From Streptomyces seoulensis (GTDB lineage: Bacteria; Actinomycetota; Actinomycetes; Streptomycetales; Streptomycetaceae): DNA of 64,000 nucleotides. The notes under the pieces were generated by a model that was not told where the DNA came from, made no database searches, and saw nothing but the letters and a program-made list of their open reading frames with translations. Below, one piece after another: positions 26,804-35,245 of this stretch; within the stretch, counting starts at the first letter, position 1, and each line of letters begins with the position of its first letter. Both the position numbers and the translations under genes were made by a program. Where the stretch lies: NCBI RefSeq assembly GCF_004328625.1, contig NZ_CP032229.1:62001-126000 (forward strand), written 5' to 3'.

Positions 26804-27433
26804 TCAGACGAGGTGGCCGAAGACGACCAGGTTCTCCGTGTAGTCCTTGGCCGAGTGGTCGTAGTCCCCGGCGCAGGTGATGAGCCGGACCTCGGGGCGC
26901 TTGGCGTCGGCGTACACCCGCTCGCTGGGGAAGTCGTCCTTGGCGAAGGTGTCGGCGCTGTCCACGACGAAGTTCGCGGTGCTGCCGTCGGCCCGCTCCA
27001 CGGAGAAGCGGTCGCCCGGCGTCAGGTCGTCGAGGTTGGCGAAGACGGCCGCCGACGTGGTCGTGTCGACGTGGCCGGCGATGACCGAGGTGCCCTTCTC
27101 GCCGGGCGAGGCGCCCTTGCTGTACCAGCCGACGAGGTTGGTGTTGGCCGCGGGCGGGGGCTCCAGCTGGCCGGTGGAGGCGAGCACCAGGGCGGTGAAG
27201 GGCGCGTCCACGCCGATCTTGGGGATGCGGAGCCGGGTCGGCGCCGAGCGGGGCAGCGGTGCCCCCGCCTGGACCGCGCCCGCCGTCGCGCTCTTGGAGC
27301 GGTCCGTGCCGGCGCCCGCGCCCGTGCCGTGGTGGCCGCCGAAGACGCTGAGCGCCAGGATGACGATGGCCACCCCCCACAGCGTCAGCCGGCCGCCCCG
27401 GCCCGCGTTGTCACCGGAAGGGTCTGCTGCCAT
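26804..27433 (-). CDS. Class F sortase
   Basis: 209 residues. A single N-terminal membrane anchor lies at about 16-32, then an Ala/Gly linker, then the sortase barrel. The catalytic His is H121 in IAGHVDT and the Cys is C187 in LITCAGDYD. In the position after the cysteine where many sortases carry an arginine (Y-R-D-N), this protein has Y-T-E-N; a different arginine may serve. The repeat-rich surface protein encoded immediately upstream on the same strand is the probable substrate. Confidence 0.9.
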   Translation of the reverse strand: MAADPSGDNAGRGGRLTLWGVAIVILALSVFGGHHGTGAGAGTDRSKSATAGAVQAGAPLPRSAPTRLRIPKIGVDAPFTALVLASTGQLEPPPAANTNLVGWYSKGASPGEKGTSVIAGHVDTTTSAAVFANLDDLTPGDRFSVERADGSTANFVVDSADTFAKDDFPSERVYADAKRPEVRLITCAGDYDHSAKDYTENLVVFGHLV

Positions 27434-27547
27434 CGGACACCACCTCGCTCGGGCACGGCAGCACAGGGATCTGGATCAAGGGGGGGCGCGGGCCGCCGAC
27501 GCGGTACGGCGTCGACGGCGGCCACGGCCCCTGGGGTTCGGGGACGG

Positions 27548-28135
27548 TCAGGAGGCCGAACCGGCGGCCTTCTTGCGGCGCAGCGCGTAGGCGCCGACGG
27601 CACCGGCGGCGAGGACGGCGACGCCACCCGTGGTCACGCCGCCGGAGCCGGCGAGGGCGCCGCCACCGGTGTGCATGCCGCCGCGCGGCTCGTCGGAGTC
27701 GCCCTTGCCGCCACTGTCCTTGCCACCGCTGTCCTTGCCGCCGCTGCCGCCCCCGTCGCCCTTGTCCTTGTAGCTCTCCGGGTCGAAGCGGCTGTCGTCG
27801 CCGGAGTCGGAGCTCCAGGTGTCGCTGCGGACGGCCGCGAGGGCGCCGCCGCCGGTGTGCATGCCGCCGCGCGGGCCGTCGCTGTCGGAGTCGTAGGAGT
27901 CACGGCCGGAGTCCTTGCCCCCGGAGTCCTTGCCTCCGGAGTCCTTGCCTCCGGAGTCGCGGCCACCGGACTCCTTGTCGCCGGAGCCCTTGTCCCGGTC
28001 CGAGCCGCTGTCCTGCTGCTTGTTGTAGCCGGAGTCGTCCCGGCCTCCGTCGTCCCCGGCGAGCGCGGCGCCGGGCGCCAGGGCGAGGGCGGCGGACGCG
28101 GCCGCCGTGGCGAGAAGAATGCGGGCAGAGCGCAT
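27548..28135 (-). CDS. Repeat-rich surface protein, probable sortase partner
   Basis: 195 residues. A Sec signal peptide (about 1-26, ending GAALA) is followed by a low-complexity Asp/Ser/Gly/Lys region with GGKDSGGKDSGGKDSG repeats. The unit PRGGMHTGGGALA occurs twice, about 65 residues apart. The C-terminus is a hydrophobic helix (VAVLAAGAVGAYALRRKK) with a positive tail, the layout of a sorting signal, but no LPXTG is present. Start ATG has GGAAGGA. I infer a cell-wall-anchored or membrane-anchored protein processed by the sortase downstream; function unknown. Confidence 0.75.
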   Translation of the reverse strand: MRSARILLATAAASAALALAPGAALAGDDGGRDDSGYNKQQDSGSDRDKGSGDKESGGRDSGGKDSGGKDSGGKDSGRDSYDSDSDGPRGGMHTGGGALAAVRSDTWSSDSGDDSRFDPESYKDKGDGGGSGGKDSGGKDSGGKGDSDEPRGGMHTGGGALAGSGGVTTGGVAVLAAGAVGAYALRRKKAAGSAS

Positions 28136-28472
28136 GTCGGTGTCCTTCCGCCGCGGCCGGGCAGCGGATTCCTCATCGGCTGACATGACCCGGCCTCGAC
28201 ATGATCCACCGTCGGACCGCCCGCCGCCGCGCACCATCCGGGCCGTCCAGCCGGGTCAGCTCTCCACCCGTCTGTCGCAGCGACACGCCGGTACGGCCCC
28301 CGAACGGGCCAGCCGATTACTCGTCCGGCGGGCGGCCCGGGGTCCCGGCCGTACCTCGGGGGCGAAACGGATGTCACTGCCTGGCATTCCGGGCAAACTT
28401 GGCCGAAAACCGTCGTAGCAATGCTCCAAGTTCCGGCCGTGGCGGGGCTTTTGCGGGCCTTACGCTGAGGCC
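28136..28472. other. Intergenic region between divergent surface-protein and kinase genes
   Basis: 337 bases with no credible gene. Next to the kinase start, TACGCT (28461-28466) followed by 6 bases and GTG looks like a leaderless -10 element. I see no strong operator. Confidence 0.4.
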
Positions 28473-29339
28473 GTGGTCGAGCGAGTCGAAGATCCAGCGC
28501 TGACGGCGTCCCGGCTCACCGGGCGCCGGGTCACGGGCGGCCCGGTGGGGTCGGGGTCGCCCGCCGAGGTGACCCTTGAGGACGGTACGACGGTGATGGT
28601 CAAGCGCGGCGACGGTCCCGGCGCGGTGCGCGCCGAGGCGGCCGGGCTGCGCTGGCTCGGCGCCGCGCGTGCGGTGCGGGTGCCGGAGGTGCTCGGGTAC
28701 GACGAGTGGTCCCTGGTCAGCGAACGGGTGCCGACCGGCGCCGCCGGCCCCGGCGCCGCGACGCGTTTCGGCCGCGCGCTGGCCGCCCTGCACGCCTCCG
28801 GCGCCCCCGCGTTCGGCGCCGCCCCGCCGGACGGCCCCGAGGAGGCGTACATCGGCCGCGCTCCGATGCGCAACGTCCGGGGCGACGACTGGCCCTCCTG
28901 GTACGCCGAGCACCGGGTGCTGCCGTACCTGCGGTCCGCCGTCGACGCGGGGACGGTCCGGCCGGGTGAGGCCGGGGTGATCGAGGCGGTGTGCGAGCGG
29001 CTGCCCGCGCTCGCCGGGCCCGCCGAGCCGCCCGCCCGGCTCCACGGCGACCTGTGGCAGGGCAACGTCCTGTGGGGCACCGACGGCGAGGTACGCGTCA
29101 TCGACCCGGCCGCGCACGGCGGTCACCGGGAGACCGACCTGGCGATGCTCCGCCTCTTCGGCTGCCCGTACCTGGCGGAGCTGCTCGGCGGCTACGAGGA
29201 GGCGAGCCCCCTCGCCGACGGCTGGCAGGGCCGGGTCGGCGCGCATCAGCTCTTCCCGCTGCTGGTGCACGCGGCGCTGTTCGGCCGGGGCTATGCGGAA
29301 CAGGCCCTGTCCGTCGCCCGCGCCACCTTGGCCGGGTGA
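28473..29339 (+). CDS. Fructosamine kinase family protein
   Basis: 288 residues with an aminoglycoside-phosphotransferase-like kinase fold. The catalytic loop is LHGDLWQGNVLW and the metal-binding aspartate is in VRVIDPAAHGGHRETDLAM, both diagnostic for the FN3K/ketosamine kinase group. Such enzymes phosphorylate fructosamines or ribulosamines on glycated amines as a repair step. It has no ribosome-binding site, and GTG is placed 6 bases after a -10-like TACGCT. Confidence 0.87.
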   Translation: MVERVEDPALTASRLTGRRVTGGPVGSGSPAEVTLEDGTTVMVKRGDGPGAVRAEAAGLRWLGAARAVRVPEVLGYDEWSLVSERVPTGAAGPGAATRFGRALAALHASGAPAFGAAPPDGPEEAYIGRAPMRNVRGDDWPSWYAEHRVLPYLRSAVDAGTVRPGEAGVIEAVCERLPALAGPAEPPARLHGDLWQGNVLWGTDGEVRVIDPAAHGGHRETDLAMLRLFGCPYLAELLGGYEEASPLADGWQGRVGAHQLFPLLVHAALFGRGYAEQALSVARATLAG

Positions 29340-29542
29340 AGCAGGCTCGTATCCGGCGCCTTCGGGGCAGACGAATGTGCGGTGGGGCGCAGCCACCGCG
29401 CCCCGCGCGGCGTCCTTCCTGCTGACCCATCGGTTCACGGTGCCTCCCTCCGGACCCTCCGGGCTCTGGTCACGGAGTGTGAGGAAACCAACCACTCGTT
29501 CGATTCGTATAAGGACGTGAAGGACGAAACAGGGGAGAGACC

Positions 29543-29734
29543 ATGCAACCGTTCACGCTCAACTACGCACGGCCTGCCGGGCAGTTGGATGTCACCGCTC
29601 CGTACGCGTACGACTCCGCGCTGCAGTTGAACGTCCTGCCGGACGGGCGGATCGCCGCGACCGACCACGCGATCCTGCTCACCCTGGGGACCACCACCTC
29701 CACGGCGGGCTCCAAGACGCACTTCGACGACTGA
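29543..29734 (+). CDS. Graspetide (ATP-grasp-modified RiPP) precursor
   Basis: 63 residues. The N-terminal leader (MQPFTLNYARPAGQLDV) has the pattern of the putative ATP-grasp target RiPP family. The C-terminal core ends in LGTTTSTAGSKTHFDD: five Thr/Ser side chains that can act as ester donors, and a terminal Asp pair that can be acceptors, as in omega-ester peptides such as fuscimiditide. The start has GGGGAGAG 6-7 bases upstream. The modifying ligase is 16 bases downstream. Cross-link number and pattern cannot be inferred from the sequence. Confidence 0.85.
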   Translation: MQPFTLNYARPAGQLDVTAPYAYDSALQLNVLPDGRIAATDHAILLTLGTTTSTAGSKTHFDD

Positions 29735-29750
29735 GCGCGGGCCCCCGACG

Positions 29751-30734
29751 ATGACCGTGCTCATCCTGACCAGCGACGAGGACGTCACGGCCGACATGGT
29801 GGTGCTGCGGCTGGGCGAGACGGGCGTGCCCGTCGTCCGGTTCGACCCCGCCGACCTCACCAACGGGGTGGCACTCACCGGCGAGTACGCCGGGGAGGAC
29901 CTCGGTGGCCAGTTGTCCGTCGGCGGGCGTCTGGTCGGGATGAGCGGCCTGCGCTCCATCTGGGTGCGCAGGCCGGGCGAGGCGGCAGCCCGTGCCGCCC
30001 AGCCGTCCTCCTGGCTGACCCAGGAGTCGGCGCAGGCGCTGTACGGGATGCTGCGGTGCAGCGAAGCCCGCTGGATGAATCATCCGGACGCGGCCCGCCG
30101 GGCCCGGCACAAACCGTGGCAGCTGCGGCTCGCCCAGCGCAGCGGGCTGGCGGTGCCGCCCACGCTGATCACGACCTTCCCCGACACCGCGCGGGAGTTC
30201 GCCGAGCGGCACCGGGACGTGGTGGTCAAGCCGGTCTCCGGCGCGCATCCGCAGGAACCGCCGCGCGCGGTCCCGACCAGCCGGGTCGCGCCCGGCACCG
30301 ACTTCAGCGCGGTGGCCTTCGGGCCGACGCTGCTCCAGCGCCGGGTGGCCAAGCGGGCCGACATCCGGCTGACGGCGGTCGGCGAGCGGCTGCTGGCGGC
30401 CCGCAAACCGGCCGATCCGGACGCCCACCCCGACCATGTGGACGTCCGTTTCGCCCCGTCCGTCTCCCCCTGGCTCCCCGCCGAGGTGCCCCCACAGGTG
30501 GCCGCGTCGGTACGGCGCTACCTCATGGGCGCCGAACTGGCCTACGGCGCCTTCGACTTCGCGGAGGACGCGGACGGCACCTGGTGGTTCCTGGAATGCA
30601 ATCAGTCGGGCCAGTTCGGTTTCGTCGAGCTGGACACGGGTCAGCCGATCGCGGAGACGATCGCCCGCTGGCTGGCCGGAGACGACCGGCCGGTGGAGCC
30701 GTATACCCACGAGAACAGGGACGCCGTGCCCTGA
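29751..30734 (+). CDS. ATP-grasp ribosomal peptide maturase
   Basis: 327 residues, of the ATP-grasp family that forms side-chain ester or amide cross-links in RiPP precursors (MvdD/SAV_5884 type). The N-terminal domain (MTVLILTSDEDVTADMVV) is characteristic. The ATP-grasp core shows VVVKPVSGAHP for the nucleotide-binding lysine and WWFLECNQSGQF with the metal-binding Glu and Asn. The precursor is directly upstream. Related loci usually have a third gene, an O-methyltransferase, that is not found here. Confidence 0.9.
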   Translation: MTVLILTSDEDVTADMVVLRLGETGVPVVRFDPADLTNGVALTGEYAGEDLGGQLSVGGRLVGMSGLRSIWVRRPGEAAARAAQPSSWLTQESAQALYGMLRCSEARWMNHPDAARRARHKPWQLRLAQRSGLAVPPTLITTFPDTAREFAERHRDVVVKPVSGAHPQEPPRAVPTSRVAPGTDFSAVAFGPTLLQRRVAKRADIRLTAVGERLLAARKPADPDAHPDHVDVRFAPSVSPWLPAEVPPQVAASVRRYLMGAELAYGAFDFAEDADGTWWFLECNQSGQFGFVELDTGQPIAETIARWLAGDDRPVEPYTHENRDAVP

Positions 30735-30769
30735 TGTCCTGGGGCACGGCTGGGAGAAGGGAGCGCTCG

Positions 30770-31657
30770 ATGCGCATCGGACTGCTGGGAACGGGCCCCT
30801 GGGCGCGCGCCGCACACGCCCCGGCGCTGGCCGGTCACCCCGGAGTGGAGTTCGCCGGGGTGTGGGGACGCCATCCGGAGGCGGCGGCCGAGCTGGCCGG
30901 GGGGTACGGGGTGCGGGCGTACCCGGACGTGGACGCGCTGCTGGCCGATGTGGAGGCGGTGGCGGTGGCGCTCCCGCCGTCGGCGCAGGCGGAGCTGGCG
31001 GTGCGCGCGGCGCGGGCCGGGCGGCATCTGCTGCTGGACAAGCCGCTGGCGCTCGGCGTGACGGAGGCGCGGGCGGTGGCCGAGGCGGCGGAGCGGGCCC
31101 AGGTGGCGTCGGTCGTGTTCTTCACCACCCGGTTCCAGAAGGAGCCGGAGGCGTGGATCGAGGAACAGGCCGCCGAGGCGGGGTGGTTCACGGCGCGGGC
31201 GCAGTGGCTGGGCTCGGTGTTCACCAGCGACAGCCCGTTCGCGGCGTCGGCCTGGCGGCGGGAGAAGGGCGCGCTGTGGGACGTCGGCCCGCACGCGCTG
31301 TCGGTGCTGCTGCCGGTGCTGGGTGACGTACGGCAGGTGCTCTCGGCGGTGCACGGGCCCGCCGACACCGTGCATCTGGTGCTTGACCATGCGACGGGGG
31401 CGTCGAGCACCCTGACGCTGAGTCTGTCGGCGCCGCCCTCGGCGGCCGGGGCCGATGTGGAGCTGCGGGGCGAGTCGGGGGTGACGCTGCTGCCGAGGAG
31501 CTCGGAGGGCGCGGTGCCCGCGCTGGCCCGCGCTGTGGACGCGCTGACGGCCGCCGCCCGCACCGGCCGCCGGCACGCCTGCGACGCCGCGTTCGGACTC
31601 CGGGTGACGGAGATCCTCGCGGCGGCGCAGGCGCGGCTCGGCGAACAGGCCGACTAG
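30770..31657 (+). CDS. Gfo/Idh/MocA family oxidoreductase
   Basis: 295 residues. Nucleotide-binding GLLGTGPWARAAHAPAL is at the N-terminus, and the EKPLA-like motif appears as LLLDKPLALGVTEA, which keeps the catalytic lysine. WDVGPHALSVLLPVLG is the typical middle helix. It probably oxidises or reduces a sugar-like or cyclic alcohol with NAD(P). It follows the graspetide ligase by 35 bases with its own GAAGGGAG, so a role in the RiPP locus is possible but unproven. The TAG stop overlaps that of the opposite GNAT gene. Confidence 0.87.
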   Translation: MRIGLLGTGPWARAAHAPALAGHPGVEFAGVWGRHPEAAAELAGGYGVRAYPDVDALLADVEAVAVALPPSAQAELAVRAARAGRHLLLDKPLALGVTEARAVAEAAERAQVASVVFFTTRFQKEPEAWIEEQAAEAGWFTARAQWLGSVFTSDSPFAASAWRREKGALWDVGPHALSVLLPVLGDVRQVLSAVHGPADTVHLVLDHATGASSTLTLSLSAPPSAAGADVELRGESGVTLLPRSSEGAVPALARAVDALTAAARTGRRHACDAAFGLRVTEILAAAQARLGEQAD

Positions 31658-32559
31658 GCGGCCGGTCCCCGGTCGGCCCAGAAGTTGACGCGTTCCCGGA
31701 CCACGGGATAGCCGGCCTTGGTGAAGTGGGCCGCCATCGGGAAGTTGCCCTGGTCGGTGGCGGCCGCGATGAAGTCGGCGCCCTGGCCGGCGAGGAAGCG
31801 GGTGCAGTCGGCCAGCAAGTCGTAGGCGTAGCCGTGGCCGCGCTGTTCGGGGACCACGCCGATGAAGCCGACGCAGGGCCCGGAGGGGTTGCGGGCCGGG
31901 ATGTGGATGCCGGCGGTCTCGCCCTCGGGGGTGCGGGCGAGACGCCACCACTCTCTCGGCGACGGGCACCAGTGGAAGAAGTCCAGCTCCTCCCGGGCGG
32001 CCAGGTCGACGCCGCCCTTCTCGATGGCTCGGCGGGCGTGGGCGTCCAGGGTGACGGAGTGGATGCGGCGCAGGACGTCGAGGAAGACGGCGTCGTCCGG
32101 CTCCGGGGTGTACTCCAGGCGGCCGGGCTGCTCGGGCAGGCCCAGGTCGGGGGTCCAGCGGTAGAGGAAGCGCTCGACGAGCGGCTCGTAACCGGCGAGG
32201 CGGGCGGCTTCGGTGCGGGTGGCGACGGCGGCGGCCAGGGCCGGGTCGTCGCGCCAGCCGGGCGGGAGGTCGAGTTCGAGTTCCTGGGTGGTCCAGGGGG
32301 CGGTGCGCAGCAGTTCGGCGCCCGCCGCCTCCTCGCCCTCGGCCACGTCGAGCCAGTTGATCAGCAGCGGGGCGGGGTCCTCGGCGCGGGCCCACCAGGC
32401 GGCGCGGGCGACGGGGCGTCCGTCGCGCAGGGCGACGCGCTGCCATTCGGGCCGGTACTCGGTGGTGCGGTGCCGCTCGCTCAGGCCGAGCGGGTCGGGC
32501 AGGTCGTGGAACAGGTGGGCGCTGCTCGGGTCGAGCGTGCGGATGACCGGTGCGGTCAA
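31654..32559 (-). CDS. GNAT family N-acetyltransferase
   Basis: 301 residues. The acetyl-CoA site is in the C-terminal half: FIGVVPEQRGHGYAYDLLADCTRFL, followed by AATDQGNFPMAAHFTKAGY. The first half is a divergent GNAT-like domain, so this is the two-domain type. TTG at 32559 was chosen because GGAGG is 5 bases upstream; the frame stays open far upstream only because of GC bias. The TAG stop shares CTAG (31654-31657) with the convergent oxidoreductase gene. Confidence 0.82.
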   Translation of the reverse strand: MTAPVIRTLDPSSAHLFHDLPDPLGLSERHRTTEYRPEWQRVALRDGRPVARAAWWARAEDPAPLLINWLDVAEGEEAAGAELLRTAPWTTQELELDLPPGWRDDPALAAAVATRTEAARLAGYEPLVERFLYRWTPDLGLPEQPGRLEYTPEPDDAVFLDVLRRIHSVTLDAHARRAIEKGGVDLAAREELDFFHWCPSPREWWRLARTPEGETAGIHIPARNPSGPCVGFIGVVPEQRGHGYAYDLLADCTRFLAGQGADFIAAATDQGNFPMAAHFTKAGYPVVRERVNFWADRGPAA

Positions 32560-32775
32560 GGTGTCCTCCGGGAGATGTGCCTGCGGTGGCGGCGCTCCCG
32601 GTCCGGTCAGGGGCACACCCGGATGACGGAGTGGAGGGAGCGCGCGTGCGGGGTGATGTCCATGACGCTCGCCTCCTTCCCGGTCCGTCTCGGGGCGTGC
32701 CCGCGCCACGTTAGGGGGACGTCCGCGCGGGCGTCCAGGGGTTTTACGGGGCGGGCGGCGGGGGCGGGCGCGGCG

Positions 32776-32790
32776 TAGCGTGGGCGTGTG
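32776..32790 (+). promoter_or_regulatory. Leaderless-type -10 element for the PP2C gene
   Basis: TAGCGT is followed by 6 bases and then the GTG start; no ribosome site is present. Confidence 0.4.
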
Positions 32791-33894
32791 AGATCGCTGC
32801 GTGGCTGGTCGCCGGGCCGAACGCGGGAGCGGCGCGGCTGGCTGCGGGGTGCTCCCCCGCCGCCGTGGGTGCGGGTGCTTCCGGTGCTGCTGCTGATCGC
32901 GGTCACGCTGGCCACCCTCGTCACCCCGCACGCGAGCGATCTGGGTTTCCTGCTCGGCGCGATCCCGCCGCTGGCGGTGCTGTCCTACGGGCCGCTGGCC
33001 ACGGCGGTGCTCGGCGTGCTGGTGATCACGTCGCTGCTGGTGCCGCTGACCCACCTCGACCGGCCGGGCGACACCGACCTGCTGACCATCGCCTTCGTGG
33101 CCCTGCTGAGCGTGTTCGTGTCCTACGTACGCAGCCACCGGGACGCCCAGCTGGACACCGAGCGGGAGATCGGGGAGGCGGTGCAGCGGGCGGTGATGCC
33201 GCCGTTGCCGGAGCGGGTCGGAGACCTGCGGTGCGTGGGGTTCAGCCGGGCCGCGCAGGACGGGACGCTGCTGGGCGGGGACTTCTTCGACGTCCGGGAC
33301 GGCCCGTACGGGGTGCGGGCGGTGATGGGGGACGTGCAGGGGCACGGGCTGGCGGCGGTGCGGACGGTGGTGGCGCTGCTGGGCGCGTTCCGTGAGGCGG
33401 CGCTGGACCAGCGGGCGCTGGAGGCGGTGGCCGCCCGGATGGACCGCAGGCTGGTGGTGGACTCGTCCGGGGTCCGGCACGCGGAGCTGTTCGCCACGGC
33501 GGTGCTGCTGGAGTTCTCCGCCGACACCCGGACGGTACGCGTGGTGACCTGCGGGCATCCGCCGCCGCTGCTGCTGCGCGCGGGACGGGCCCGGGAGCTG
33601 ACGGTCGCACCGGGCCCGCCCCTGGGCATCGGCCTGCTCGGGGTCGAGCCGCCGAAGGAGGTCACGGTGACGCTGGACCCGGACGACTGTCTGCTGATCG
33701 CCACCGACGGGCTGTGGGAGGCGCGGGACACGGCCGGCCGCTTCTACCCGCTGCCCGAGCGGCTGGCCGCCCTCGCGGACACCGGCACCGCCGCGCTCCC
33801 GGACGCCCTCTGGGAGGACGTACGCCACCTCGGCCACCGTGTGGACGACGACGCCAGTGTCCTGGTCCTGACCCCGGAGCGCTCGCCGCGCTGA
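32788..33894 (+). CDS. Membrane PP2C/SpoIIE phosphatase
   Basis: 368 residues. Three hydrophobic segments at about 28-115 form an N-terminal membrane region, joined by a helical linker (DTEREIGEAVQRAVMPPLPERVG) to a SpoIIE phosphatase. Metal-binding aspartates are in LLGGDFFDV, VMGDVQGHG, IATDGLWEARD and VDDDASVLVLTP. Such phosphatases reactivate anti-sigma antagonists. The substrate is not encoded next to it. Confidence 0.92.
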   Translation: MRSLRGWSPGRTRERRGWLRGAPPPPWVRVLPVLLLIAVTLATLVTPHASDLGFLLGAIPPLAVLSYGPLATAVLGVLVITSLLVPLTHLDRPGDTDLLTIAFVALLSVFVSYVRSHRDAQLDTEREIGEAVQRAVMPPLPERVGDLRCVGFSRAAQDGTLLGGDFFDVRDGPYGVRAVMGDVQGHGLAAVRTVVALLGAFREAALDQRALEAVAARMDRRLVVDSSGVRHAELFATAVLLEFSADTRTVRVVTCGHPPPLLLRAGRARELTVAPGPPLGIGLLGVEPPKEVTVTLDPDDCLLIATDGLWEARDTAGRFYPLPERLAALADTGTAALPDALWEDVRHLGHRVDDDASVLVLTPERSPR

Positions 33895-34009
33895 GCCCGG
33901 CCGCTCACCCGGACGGCCGACGGGCGGGGCGGGAGGAGCGCTCCTATGCTGAGAGCCCGGGGTGTCGGCCCCGCCGCAGCTCCGGCCCTCACGTGCTTGG
34001 AGTCAGCCC

Positions 34010-35245
34010 ATGTCCCGTTCCCCGGCACGCCTGCGCAGGAGGCTCGCCACCGCGGCCGCCCTCGGCGCACTCGTCGTCCCGCTCACCGCGGCCCCCTCTC
34101 TGGCGGCGCCGCCCGCCGCGCCTTCCCCGAGCCCCTCCCCCACGGGGGCCGACGTACGGACGCTCACGCCCGAGGTGAACCGGCAGATCGACGACGCCGT
34201 GCAGCGGGTGATGCGCGAGGCGGACGTCCCCGGGGTCACGGTCGGGATCTGGACCCCCGACAAGGGCACTTACGTCCGCTCCTTCGGCGTCGCCGACAAG
34301 AGCAGCGAGCGCCCGATGTCCCCGGACCTGTACATGCGGATCGGCAGCGAGACCAAGACCTTCACCGTCACCGCGCTGCTGCAACTGGTCGACCAGGGCA
34401 AGGTGGACCTGGACGACCCGATCGGCCGTTACATCGCCGGCGTACCGAACGGCGACAAGATCACGCTGCGCCAGCTCGCCGACATGCGCAGCGGGTTGTT
34501 CAACTACTCCCAGGACCCGGACTTCTTCAAGGCGCTCACCTCCGACCCGCAACGCGCCTTCACCCCACAGCAGTTGCTGGACTACTCCTTCAAGCACCCG
34601 GTGCAGTTCAAGCCGGGCGCGAAGTTCGAGTACTCCAACACCAACCTCATCCTGCTCGGCCTGGTCGTGGAGCAGCAGAGCGGGCAGAAGCTCGGGGGCT
34701 ACATCCAGCGGCACATCCTGGACCCGGCCGGAATGAAGCACACCTCGTTCCCCGAGGGCAGCGAGTTCCCGAAGCCGCACGCGCAGGGGTACACCAACCA
34801 GACGGCGGACGGGAAGGTCGCGGAGACGGCCGGCTGGAACCCGTCCTGGGGCTGGGCGGCCGGCGCGATGGTCTCGAACCTGGACGACATGCGGGTGTGG
34901 TCCCGCACGGTGGCCACCGGTCGCCTCCCGGACGGGGCGCAGATGGTCTCCCCCGCCACCCAGCGCCAGCGCCTGCTCACCCCGCCCACCGGCTACCCCG
35001 ACGCGGGCTACGGCCTGGGCATCTTCAATGTGCACGGCTGGATCGGCCACAACGGCTCACTGCCGGGGTACGAGTCGCTGACGGTGTACCTGCCCTCGGC
35101 GCGCACCTCGCTGGTGGTGCTACTGAACACCGACATCGCGCACGACGGCCAGGAGCCGAGCACCCTGTTCGGACAGGCCGTCACCAAGGTGATCTCCCCC
35201 GGCAACGTCTTCGAACTGCCGGCGCAGAACGGCGGGCAGCACTGA
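34010..35245 (+). CDS. Secreted beta-lactamase-fold serine hydrolase (D-Ala-D-Ala carboxypeptidase-like)
   Basis: 411 residues. A signal peptide (about 1-36, APSLAAPP) is followed by a Pro-rich linker and a class C beta-lactamase/DD-peptidase domain. Motifs: S113-x-x-K116 (GSETK), Y208-S-N (EYSNTN) and HNGSLPGY as the third box. ATG 34010 has GGAG upstream; an upstream ATG at 33962 would put 16 polar residues before the signal. It probably trims peptidoglycan stems or hydrolyses D-amino-acid esters outside the cell. Confidence 0.9.
   Translation: MSRSPARLRRRLATAAALGALVVPLTAAPSLAAPPAAPSPSPSPTGADVRTLTPEVNRQIDDAVQRVMREADVPGVTVGIWTPDKGTYVRSFGVADKSSERPMSPDLYMRIGSETKTFTVTALLQLVDQGKVDLDDPIGRYIAGVPNGDKITLRQLADMRSGLFNYSQDPDFFKALTSDPQRAFTPQQLLDYSFKHPVQFKPGAKFEYSNTNLILLGLVVEQQSGQKLGGYIQRHILDPAGMKHTSFPEGSEFPKPHAQGYTNQTADGKVAETAGWNPSWGWAAGAMVSNLDDMRVWSRTVATGRLPDGAQMVSPATQRQRLLTPPTGYPDAGYGLGIFNVHGWIGHNGSLPGYESLTVYLPSARTSLVVLLNTDIAHDGQEPSTLFGQAVTKVISPGNVFELPAQNGGQH

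Noticed and set aside
27700..28000. Tandem DNA repeats at the surface-protein gene, considered as a CRISPR or minisatellite
   Set aside because: They follow codon phase and encode GGKDSGGKDSG repeats; there are no unique spacers.
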